From Kofleriaceae bacterium (GTDB lineage Bacteria > Myxococcota_A > Polyangia > Haliangiales > Haliangiaceae), in contig JACKDR010000014.1 in the NCBI GenBank assembly GCA_020633495.1, forward strand, positions 124,001 through 188,000: 64,000 bases of DNA. The letters are read 5' to 3'. Made by a program: the position numbers and the translations under genes. The notes under the pieces are model-generated. The model was not told the origin of the DNA and searched no databases. It saw only the letters and a program-made list of their open reading frames with translations. Shown one piece after another: positions 37,907 to 52,680 of this stretch; position 1 is the first letter of the stretch; every line of letters begins with the position of its first letter.

Positions 37907-39259
37907 TCAGGCGGCGTCGGCGTGCTCGGCGTCGTCGTAGAGCGCCGCGACGAAGGCGGCGGGATCGAACGGCCGCAGGTCGTCGACCTTCTCGCCGACG
38001 CCGATGTACCGGACCGGGACCTTGAGCTCGTCGCAGATCCCCAGGACCACGCCGCCCTTGGCCGAGCCGTCGAGCTTGGTGAGCACCAGGCCGGTGATCT
38101 CCATGGTCTCCTTGAAGGTCTTGGCCTGCTGGATCGCGTTCTGGCCGGTGGTGGCGTCGAGCACCAGCCAGGTCTCGTGCGGGCTGCCCGGCATGGCCTT
38201 CTCGCAGACCCGGCGCACCTTCTTGAGCTCGTCCATGAGCTCGACCTTGGTGTGCAGCCGGCCGGCGGTGTCGCAGATGACGACGTCGTAGTCCTCGTCG
38301 ACCCCGCGCTTGATGGCCTCGAAGATGACCGAGGACGGATCGCCGCCCGACTTGCCCTTGACCACCGGGCAGCCGGCGCGCTGGCCCCAGATCTCGAGCT
38401 GCTCGGTCGCGGCGGCCCGGAAGGTGTCGCCGGCGGCGAGCAGCACCTTCTTGCCCTGCCGGGACAGCAGCGCCGCGAGCTTGCCGATCGTGGTGGTCTT
38501 GCCGACGCCATTGACGCCGATGGTGAGCAGGACGAAGGGGTGGTGGGCGTCGACGTCCACCGCGGGCGCGCCGACGTCCAGGATCGTGGCCGAGGTCTTG
38601 CGGATCTGTCGCCAGATCTTGCTGGCGTCCTCGAGGTCGTCCTTGGACAGGTTGCCCTTGACGTCCTGGAAGATGCGGTCGGCGGCGCGGGGCCCGATGT
38701 CGGCGGTGAACAGGACCTCCTCGAGGCCCTCGAGGACGTCGGCGTCGATCTTCTTCTTGCCGAACAGCTTGCCGAGCTTGGCGACGAAGCCGCCGCGGGT
38801 CTTGGCCAGGCCGGCCTTGTAGGCGGCGCGGGCGTCGTCGTCGGGCGCCGCGGCCTCGACCTGGTCGTCGCCCTCGTCCTCGACCTCGTCCTCGTCGCGC
38901 TCCTCGGGCTCCGGGGTGCGGGGCCGGGCCGCCTTGCCCTTGCCCTTGCCCTTGCCGGGCTTGCGGTCACGGGTTCCGGGCTCGCGGGCCTCGGCCCGGG
39001 CCTCGCCGTGGCCGTCGGCCTCGGCGCGGGCGTCGGCCTCGCGCTCGGCCTTGGTCCGGTGGGCGGCGGGCCGCGGCCGGTCGCGGCGGCGGACCCGCTC
39101 CTTGACCACGGGGGTGCCGGCGTCGACCCCGAGGTCGCGCAGGCGCTCCTGGACGCCCTTGTTCTCCTGCTGGCTCTTCGCCGAGGCCCGGCGCAGAACC
39201 AGGATGATCACGGCGACGACCACGAGGACGACGCCGAGGGTGACGAATTCCTGGACCAT
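37907..39259 (-). CDS. ftsY: Signal recognition particle receptor FtsY
   Basis: FtsY docks SRP-ribosome complexes at the inner membrane. The N-terminus is a real membrane span (LGVVLVVVAVIILVLRR), unlike E. coli FtsY, followed by a charged linker of about 110 residues with a KPGKGKGKGKAARP patch and an acidic block (PEERDEDEVEDEGDDQ). The NG domain has G1 GVNGVGKTTTIGKL, DTAGR, LTKLDGSAKGG and the closing GVGEKVDDLRPFDP. ATG 39259 gives 450 residues. The upstream gene ends 23 bases away. Confidence 0.95.
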   Translation of the reverse strand: MVQEFVTLGVVLVVVAVIILVLRRASAKSQQENKGVQERLRDLGVDAGTPVVKERVRRRDRPRPAAHRTKAEREADARAEADGHGEARAEAREPGTRDRKPGKGKGKGKAARPRTPEPEERDEDEVEDEGDDQVEAAAPDDDARAAYKAGLAKTRGGFVAKLGKLFGKKKIDADVLEGLEEVLFTADIGPRAADRIFQDVKGNLSKDDLEDASKIWRQIRKTSATILDVGAPAVDVDAHHPFVLLTIGVNGVGKTTTIGKLAALLSRQGKKVLLAAGDTFRAAATEQLEIWGQRAGCPVVKGKSGGDPSSVIFEAIKRGVDEDYDVVICDTAGRLHTKVELMDELKKVRRVCEKAMPGSPHETWLVLDATTGQNAIQQAKTFKETMEITGLVLTKLDGSAKGGVVLGICDELKVPVRYIGVGEKVDDLRPFDPAAFVAALYDDAEHADAA

Positions 39260-39282
39260 GAGGTGGCGGCCCTTATACCAAG

Positions 39283-40980
39283 TCAGGCGCGCTCGCGCAC
39301 CGCGAGGGCGACCCGGCGCTCGGCCTCGCCGAGCTGGTCCTCGTCGGGCAGCCGCAGCGAGAAGTAGCGCTCCTCGACGAAGTCGGTGAGGTCGGCCAGC
39401 GCCGGGGCCGGGCGGGCGGCGCGCACGTGGTCGAAGACCTGACGCGGCGACCACACGCCCCACAGCGCCGGGTCGGGCAACAGCGGCACCGCGGCCCGCT
39501 TGTACAGCGAGAAGATGCGCTCGCGCACCGGCATCAGGTCGACGCGGGCGCCGCGTAGCTCGCCGCGGTGCGGGATCGTGACGGTGAAGCGCTCGGTGCA
39601 GTGGCCGTGGCGCGACACCTCGACCTGCCACTCGCCGGCGCCGAGCGCCTCGACCACGAAGGTACCGTCGTCGCCGCCGTCGGCCTCGAGGCCGCGGCCC
39701 GACAGCCGCAGCTTGACGTGGGCGCCGGGCAGCGGGCGGTGCCGGATGGCGTCGCGGACGACGCCGCCGAAGCCGTGATCGCCGGGGCGGCGCAGGGTCG
39801 ACACCAGGCTCGAGCGCGACGGGATCAGGCCGCCCTGGGGCTCGACCGCCGGGTCGGCGGCGGCCCGCTCGTCCGGCGGCGGCCGCCGCAGCTTCTGCCA
39901 CGGCCGGGTCCGCGCCGCCAGGAAGCCCAGCGCGCACAGCGCGGTGATCGCGAACGCGGCGATCGTGTAGGCGACCGGCACCGGCTGGGGCGCGGCGACC
40001 TCGACGAACGCGACCTGGGAGCGGCTGGTCCGCAGCCAGGCCTCGGTGGGCTCGGCGGCGGCCTGGACGGCGCGCCGGCCCTGGCCGACCGCGCCGGCCT
40101 CGACCCGGATGCGGAAGGCGCCGTCGGCCCCGGTGACCACCTGGGCGAGCCGGTGCTCGTCGGCGATCAGCGCCACCGGGACCCGGGCCAGGCCGTGGCC
40201 GTCCTCGTCGACGACGCGGCCGGTGGCGACGACGTCGTCCTCGTAGGCGACGTCGCCCGACGACAGCGTCAGCGTGGTCGTGGTCGCCGACGACAGCTCG
40301 ACGGTGGCGTCGGCGGTGGCCGGGGCGTAGACCGAGTCGCCGGCGAACGTGGCGTGGACCCGGCGCCGGCCCGGCCCGTGGGCGGCGACCCGGGTCAGCA
40401 CGAACGAGCTGTTGCCGACCACGTCCGCGACCTTCTCGAGCTCCTCGGGGGCGACGTCGGGCGCGCCCACCGACAGGGTGATCGGCAGATCGACCGCGAC
40501 CCCGGCGCTGGCGGCGGCGACCTGGATGCGGACCCCGCCGGGCACCGCCTCGGTGGTGAGCTGCAGGTCGACGCCCATCTTGTCGATGTCGACCTGATCG
40601 AGGCGGACGTCGCTGGGGTCGAGGCTGTCGGAGCCGGCGAACGACACCGCGACGTCCTGCTTGCCGCCGGGCGCGACCACCGAGACCTCGAAGGTGCCGT
40701 CGGCGCGGGTCGTGGTGGTGACCGGGCGGCCAGCCAGCTGCAGCGTGATCTGCTCGTGGCCCAGGCCGACCCCGCTGAAGCGGTCGACCAGCTGGCCGCT
40801 GACCACGTAGCGGCCGCCGTAGTCCTTGCGGATCGGCCCCAGGCGCAGCTCGGTGCGGGCCTTGATGGTGATCGCGGGCGCCGCGGCGGGGGCCGTGGGC
40901 CGCAGCGCCAGCGCGGCCAGGGCGGCGACGACGGCGGCGGCGAGCACGGCCGCACGCGCCGGGATCCGCAGGCTGCGCAT
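39283..40980 (-). CDS. Membrane protein with Ig/carboxypeptidase-regulatory-like domains
   Basis: ATG 40980 opens a 565-residue protein with a signal-anchor (AAVLAAAVVAALAALAL). Three or four beta-sandwich repeats follow (VVSGQLVDRFSGVGLGHEQI, ATGRVVDEDGHGLARVPVAL) typical of carboxypeptidase-regulatory or Big-type domains; a second span near residue 330 (VAYTIAAFAITALCALGFLAA) is followed by a further such domain (GGVVRDAIRHRPLPGAHVKL) and a soluble tail of about 120 residues. Such repeats usually mediate adhesion or protein contact. It may share a transcript with ftsY. Confidence 0.75.
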   Translation of the reverse strand: MRSLRIPARAAVLAAAVVAALAALALRPTAPAAAPAITIKARTELRLGPIRKDYGGRYVVSGQLVDRFSGVGLGHEQITLQLAGRPVTTTTRADGTFEVSVVAPGGKQDVAVSFAGSDSLDPSDVRLDQVDIDKMGVDLQLTTEAVPGGVRIQVAAASAGVAVDLPITLSVGAPDVAPEELEKVADVVGNSSFVLTRVAAHGPGRRRVHATFAGDSVYAPATADATVELSSATTTTLTLSSGDVAYEDDVVATGRVVDEDGHGLARVPVALIADEHRLAQVVTGADGAFRIRVEAGAVGQGRRAVQAAAEPTEAWLRTSRSQVAFVEVAAPQPVPVAYTIAAFAITALCALGFLAARTRPWQKLRRPPPDERAAADPAVEPQGGLIPSRSSLVSTLRRPGDHGFGGVVRDAIRHRPLPGAHVKLRLSGRGLEADGGDDGTFVVEALGAGEWQVEVSRHGHCTERFTVTIPHRGELRGARVDLMPVRERIFSLYKRAAVPLLPDPALWGVWSPRQVFDHVRAARPAPALADLTDFVEERYFSLRLPDEDQLGEAERRVALAVRERA

Positions 40981-40986
40981 GTCCCG

Positions 40987-40995
40987 GTGATAGCA
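40987..40995 (-). promoter_or_regulatory. Extended -10-like element before the regulatory-like membrane protein
   Basis: On the minus strand this is TGCTATCAC; the hexamer ends 6 bases before the ATG at 40980. It is a weaker member of the TGCTACnnT-like set, as the last base is C instead of T. Confidence 0.3.
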
Positions 40996-41182
40996 CGGCG
41001 GCGGCGCCGGATCGCCCGCCGGCGCGGTCTGCCGGGCGCTCCGGGCCGATCCGCGCAAGGCGCCGAGGTTGTTGCGGGAGCGCGGGATCGTCGATTGTCA
41101 GAGGGGGGATCGACCCTGGCGCCGCTCCGGAGCTTGCCTCCGTGCAGACTTTCGGGGCCTCAACGGAGAGCTGCCAGCACCA

Positions 41183-45397
<4,215 letters not shown>

Positions 45398-45462
45398 GCC
45401 AGCTCACGTCGCGTGCAGCGACGGTCGCGCCCGCGGGGCGCGGCAGATGGTCGCGAACTTCC

Positions 45463-45500
45463 AGGGCGTCTCGTAACCAGCGAGACGCCCTCGGCTTTTT
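45463..45500 (+). terminator. Rho-independent terminator after smc
   Basis: AGGGCGTCTCG and CGAGACGCCCT form a perfect 11-bp stem around a 7-base loop (TAACCAG), followed by CGGC and a T5 run (45496-45500). It is the clearest intrinsic terminator in the window and separates smc from the efflux operon. Confidence 0.85.
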
Positions 45501-45551
45501 CGGGGTCGCCGCGGGTAACCGATCCGTACCCGAGGAACATCGAATCGTCGC

Positions 45552-45580
45552 TTGCCAAGGTCGAAGCTTGGTTCTATCTA
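45552..45580 (+). promoter_or_regulatory. Promoter of the TetR/efflux operon
   Basis: TTGCCA (45552-45557) and TATCTA (45575-45580) are 17 bases apart, a near-ideal spacing. Transcription should start near 45587, inside the first of the two putative operator sites. Confidence 0.6.
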
Positions 45581-45582
45581 CG

Positions 45583-45596
45583 TGAACGGTCATTCA
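45583..45596 (+). promoter_or_regulatory. Putative operator 1 for the TetR-family regulator
   Basis: TGAACGGTCATTCA is an inverted repeat (TGAA-N6-TTCA, nearly TGAATG..CATTCA). It covers the predicted transcription start, so binding would block initiation. An adjacent similar site begins exactly 20 bases further on. Confidence 0.55.
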
Positions 45597-45602
45597 TCGC
45601 GT

Positions 45603-45616
45603 TGAACTTCGATTCA
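45603..45616 (+). promoter_or_regulatory. Putative operator 2 for the TetR-family regulator
   Basis: TGAACTTCGATTCA repeats the TGAA-N6-TTCA outline of operator 1 with a different centre, 20 bases downstream, about two helical turns. Two dimers could bind the same face of the DNA. Confidence 0.5.
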
Positions 45617-45629
45617 CGGACCGTCGCCC

Positions 45630-46349
45630 ATGCCGCCCCCCGCCGACAAGAAGAAGTCGCCTCGCCGCGCCGGGGCGGCGAGCGGGGCCCGGCCGACCAC
45701 CCGCCGGCCGGCGCCGCGTCGTCACGCCCTCAACCAGGTCCGCAGCGCGGTCCGCGAGAGCGCCTCGGAGCTGTACCGCGACCACATCCTCGCCGCCGCG
45801 GAGCAGGAGTTCACGGGCCGCGGCTACGCCGCCACCCGGATGGCGGACATCGCGCGCCGCGCCGAGATGAGCGTCGGCGCCCTGTACCGGCACTTCGCCA
45901 GCAAGGAGGCCATCTTCGCCTCCATGGTCGAGCGGGCCGGCAACGGCTTCGTCGCCAGCCTCGAGCGCGCCGCCGAGACCCCGTCGCCGCGCGAGCGCAT
46001 CACCGCGCTGATCGCGACCTCGCTGGCCTTCATCGAGGACAACCGCTCGATGTTCCAGGTCTTCACCCAGCTGCGCGACGACGGCATCGCGGCCTGCGAC
46101 GAGATCTCCGGGCGCATCTGCAGCGTCCACGATCGCGTCGACGCCAGCTACCGCCAGGCGCTGGCCGACGGCATCGCCGCCGGTCAGCTCGACGCCACGA
46201 TCCCCCTCGACGACCAGCTCGCGTTCTTCCACGGAGCCATCCACGGCTTCATCGAGAGCTGGATCGTGTCCGGCGCCGTCGGAGCCCTGTCCGTCAAGGC
46301 GCCGCTGGTCGCCCGTCTCACCCTGCGTGCCCTCGGAGGAGTGTCTTGA
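45630..46349 (+). CDS. TetR/AcrR-family transcription regulator
   Basis: The 239-residue product likely represses its own efflux operon. After a basic, Pro/Arg-rich extension of about 45 residues comes the helix-turn-helix domain (ILAAAEQEFTGRGYAATRMA, VGALYRHFASKEAIF), then a helical ligand-binding domain ending FFHGAIHGFIESW. The N-terminal extension is unusual and may add DNA contact. Its stop overlaps a TTG start for the TolC gene, and two inverted repeats lie in its promoter. Confidence 0.9.
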   Translation: MPPPADKKKSPRRAGAASGARPTTRRPAPRRHALNQVRSAVRESASELYRDHILAAAEQEFTGRGYAATRMADIARRAEMSVGALYRHFASKEAIFASMVERAGNGFVASLERAAETPSPRERITALIATSLAFIEDNRSMFQVFTQLRDDGIAACDEISGRICSVHDRVDASYRQALADGIAAGQLDATIPLDDQLAFFHGAIHGFIESWIVSGAVGALSVKAPLVARLTLRALGGVS

Positions 46350-47752
46350 ATCGCCTTCGCTTCGTCCTCGCCACCGCGCTGTTCGCGGCCGTTCCGGTCA
46401 CCCTCGTCACCCCCGCCATCGCCCAGCCCGAGGGCGCGCCGCCGCCCGCCGAGGAGCCGGCGACCGCCGCGGCCGCCGCCGCGCCGCCCGCCGCCGGATC
46501 GCCGGCCGCCGCCGGCGCGCGTCGCATCACGCTGCCCGAGGCGATCGCGCTCGCCACCGACGGCAACATCCAGATCACGGTCGCCAAGGAGCAGCTGCGC
46601 GCCTCGGAGCTCGACCTCGCCGGCACCAAGACCTACCGGCTGCCGGGGCTGAGCGTGTCCGGCGGCATCCAGGTCTGGAACAACGAGCTGACCTTCGAGA
46701 TCGCGCCCGGGGCGCCCGCGATCGTCGGCCGCAACCAGGTCACCGGCTCGGTCGCGGTCCAGGTCGCGCAGCCGATCACCGCGACGTTCCTGCTCGGCTA
46801 CCTGCTCGATCTCAAGGAGGCCGGGCTCGCCGCCGAGCGCGCCCAGCTCGACGTCACCAAGCTCGACGTCGCCTACCAGGTCGCCGAGGCGTACATCGGC
46901 GCGCTGCAGGCGCGCACGCTCAAGACCATCGCCGAGACCTCGGTGGCGCAGTTCGACGCCAACATCGCGCGCGCCCAGATCCTCAAGCAGGGCGGCATCC
47001 TCGACGACATCGACATCCTGCGGCTGCAGGCGTCGCGCGACGCCGTCCAGCAGCAGGTGCTCGAGGCCGAGGTCGCCGCCGAGACCGCGACCCGCGGCCT
47101 CGGCCTGCTGCTCGGCCTGCCCGACGGCACCCGCCTCGAGCTGGTCGACGTCGATCCGACGCCGCCGCCGATGGGCTGGACCGAGGACGACGCGGTGGCC
47201 GCCGCGCACGCGGCGCGGCCCGAGCTGCGGGTCGCCGCCAGCCGTGTCGACCAGGCCGACGCCAACGTCATCGTCACCAAGGGCGAGTACCTGCCCGACA
47301 TCGCGGCGGTCGCCAACTACACCCACACGGAGGGCCAGGGCGCGTTCGCCCAGAAGGACGCCGCGTTCGTCGGCCTCAGCCTGTCCTGGAACCTCTGGGA
47401 CTGGGGCAAGCGCGGCAAGGACGTCGAGCAGGCCCGCTCCGGCGTGCGCCAGGCCAAGGCCTACCAGGCGTTCACCGAGGACCAGATCGCCCTCGACGTC
47501 CGCGCCAAGTGGCTCGCCGCCGACGCCGCGCGCCGGAGCCGCGAGGTCGCCGCCAGCGGCCTGCGCGCCGCCGAGGAGGCGCACCGCCTCCAGCAGGTCC
47601 TCTTCGATCAGGGCGCCGCCACCACCACCGACGTCCTCGACGCCGAGGCCGAGGTGTCGCGCGCCCGCTCCCAGGAGACCATCTCGCGCTACCAGTACCT
47701 GGTGAAGTGGATGGCCCTGGTCCGCGCGGTCGGCGAGATGCCGCAGCCGTAG
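46346..47752 (+). CDS. TolC-family outer-membrane efflux channel
   Basis: The protein should form the outer-membrane exit duct of the pump. A TTG at 46346, after a GGAGGA ribosome-binding site, overlaps the regulator's stop; it opens a signal peptide ending TPAIAQ. After an Ala/Pro linker, two homologous halves (residues about 70-260 and 275-460) show the coiled helices and the strand pattern of TolC, e.g. VAEAYIGALQARTLKTIAET and WNLWDWGKRGKDVEQARSG. Length (468) is normal. The adaptor gene follows after 61 bases. Confidence 0.9.
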   Translation: MNRLRFVLATALFAAVPVTLVTPAIAQPEGAPPPAEEPATAAAAAAPPAAGSPAAAGARRITLPEAIALATDGNIQITVAKEQLRASELDLAGTKTYRLPGLSVSGGIQVWNNELTFEIAPGAPAIVGRNQVTGSVAVQVAQPITATFLLGYLLDLKEAGLAAERAQLDVTKLDVAYQVAEAYIGALQARTLKTIAETSVAQFDANIARAQILKQGGILDDIDILRLQASRDAVQQQVLEAEVAAETATRGLGLLLGLPDGTRLELVDVDPTPPPMGWTEDDAVAAAHAARPELRVAASRVDQADANVIVTKGEYLPDIAAVANYTHTEGQGAFAQKDAAFVGLSLSWNLWDWGKRGKDVEQARSGVRQAKAYQAFTEDQIALDVRAKWLAADAARRSREVAASGLRAAEEAHRLQQVLFDQGAATTTDVLDAEAEVSRARSQETISRYQYLVKWMALVRAVGEMPQP

Positions 47753-47813
47753 CGGTCACCCGCTCCCCGTTCGCGATCCCCGTCGATCCCACGTCCCGAT
47801 CGAGGTTCCTCAC

Positions 47814-48817
47814 ATGCACCGTCGTCTCGCTCGTCTCGCCTCCGTCCTGATGTTCGCCGCGCTCGCGGCCACCGCCGCCTGCAACAAGTCGGAGGGCGGC
47901 CGCGCCGATCTGCCGCCCGCGTCCGGTCCCGGCGCCGCGCCGCTGCCGACGCTGCCGGCGTTCGCGCCGTCCGACGCCGGGGCCGGCGCGACCGCGCCCG
48001 ACACCCGCACCACCGGCACGCTGGTCGCGCGCTCGGAGGTCGCGGTGGCGGCCAAGGCCTCCGGGACCATCGTCGAGATCAAGGTCGACGAGGGCAGCGT
48101 GGTCAAGAAGGGCGACGTCCTGTTCCGCCTCGACTCGCGCGACGCCCAGCTGATGTACAAGTCGGCCCAGACCGGGGTGTCGCAGGCCAAGCTGCACCTG
48201 GCCGCCGCGCAGCGCGAGTACGACCGCGCCAAGTCGCTGTTCGACCAGGGCGCGATGCCGCGGCAGCAGTGGGACCAGGTCCAGACCGCGCTCGACGGCG
48301 CCAAGATCGGCGTCGCCGCGGCGCAGAACTCCGCCGCCGTGGCCCAGAAGATGATCGGCGACGCCACCGTGCGGGCGCCGATGGCCGGCATCGTGATCAA
48401 GAAGCTGATGGAGGTCGGGTCCTACGCGACGATGATGCCGCCGTCGCCGGTGTTGATCCTCCAGGATCAGTCGACCCTCGAGCTGCACTTCACGCTGCCC
48501 GAGCGCGCCCTCGGCGCGGTCGGGACCGGCGACGCCCGCAAGCTCACGGTCCAGATCCCGGCGCTCGGCGTCACCCGGGTCGCCACCGTCGAGCGGCTGT
48601 CGCCGGTGGTCGACCCCAGGACCCGCACGATCGAGGTCATCGCGACCATCGACAACAGCGACGGCTCGCTGCGGCCCGGCGTCATGGCGGAGATCGATCT
48701 CGGCGCGCCCGCGGCGGCGGCGACCCCGCCGGCGCCGGCGCCGGCGCCGGCCGAGACCCCGCCGGCGCCGGCCGCCACCGACCCGGCCAAGGCCGGCGCG
48801 CCGGAGGCCAAGAACCC

Positions 48818-48821
<4 letters not shown>
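47814..48821 (+). CDS. RND efflux periplasmic adaptor (membrane fusion protein) lipoprotein
   Basis: The adaptor bridges the inner-membrane pump and TolC. Its signal ends LAATAAC (lipobox). It has a split biotinyl-lipoyl-like domain (GTIVEIKVDEGSVVKKGDVLFRL and APMAGIVIKKLMEVGSY), a helical hairpin (residues about 105-160) and a beta-barrel domain, with an Ala/Pro/Lys-rich tail. Length is 335 residues. The last base of its stop overlaps the GTG start of the pump gene. Confidence 0.92.
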
Positions 48822-51916
<3,095 letters not shown>

Positions 51917-51957
51917 CCCGAGCGCCGGCGCGGGGCCGCCCGCGCCGCCGTCAGCCA

Positions 51958-51990
51958 GACGCCCGCGCCAGCGACCGCTGCGCGGGCGTC
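51958..51990. terminator. Hairpin after the efflux operon
   Basis: GACGCCCGCGC and GCGCGGGCGTC form a perfect 11-bp stem with an 11-base loop. It starts 41 bases past the pump stop and 25 bases before the end of the convergent hydrolase gene. No T-run is present, but symmetry would serve both sides. Confidence 0.5.
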
Positions 51991-52014
51991 GCCACGTCCG
52001 GACCGCGGCGCGCC

Positions 52015-52671
52015 TCAGGCCCCGAGGACCGGCGCCAGGAAGCGGTCGAGCTCGTCGAGGATCCGCGGCAGCGTCGCCAGCAGGTCGTGGCCGTCGGGCA
52101 GCTCGACCAGGCGGACGTGGCGACGGTCGGCGGCGAACTGGCGCGAGCGGTCGATCGGCACGACGTCGTCGTCGACGCCGTGCAGGATCAGCGTCGGCAC
52201 CCGGACGTCGGGCCAGCCGACGTCGATCGCGTCGACCTCGCGGGCGAAGTCGGCGTGGACCCGGGTGGCGCCGCCGGTGGCGTGGTCGTGGACCTCGAGC
52301 CAGCCGGTGTCCATCCACGCCTGCCAGCCGTCGTCGCCGAGGCGCTCGCGCCAGCGCCGGCCGAAGCCGAGCGCGGGCGCCAGCAGGACCAGCGCGCAGA
52401 TCCGCGGCTCGTCCTCGGCGAGCCGGGCCGCGGTCAGGCCGCCGAGGCTCGAGCCGATGACGATCGCGCGATCGCGGGCGCCGCCGATGGCGGCGCGGGT
52501 GCGCGCCAGCATCGCGGTGAAGCTGAGGCGCTCGAGCGACGGCACCCGCAGGTCGAGGCGCTCGACCGCGGCGCCGCGCGCGGCGAGGTGGGCCTCGACC
52601 GCCAGGCCCTTCTTCGAGCGCGGGCCGGAGGCGAAGCCGTGCAGGTACAACAGGCGCGGGCCGGGGACCAC
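52015..52671 (-). CDS. Alpha/beta-hydrolase (YqiA-like esterase)
   Basis: The 218-residue product opens with LLYLHGFASGPRSKKG, has the nucleophile elbow GSSLGG (Ser at about residue 75), an Asp in HGVDDDVVP and a His in DGHDLL, completing a hydrolase triad; the architecture matches small YqiA/UPF0227-type esterases. It is a cytoplasmic enzyme with unknown substrate. The GTG start at 52671 lies 9 bases past the end of the protease gene, so the two may be one transcript. Confidence 0.83.
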   Translation of the reverse strand: MVPGPRLLYLHGFASGPRSKKGLAVEAHLAARGAAVERLDLRVPSLERLSFTAMLARTRAAIGGARDRAIVIGSSLGGLTAARLAEDEPRICALVLLAPALGFGRRWRERLGDDGWQAWMDTGWLEVHDHATGGATRVHADFAREVDAIDVGWPDVRVPTLILHGVDDDVVPIDRSRQFAADRRHVRLVELPDGHDLLATLPRILDELDRFLAPVLGA

Positions 52672-52680
52672 GGCGGCAGG

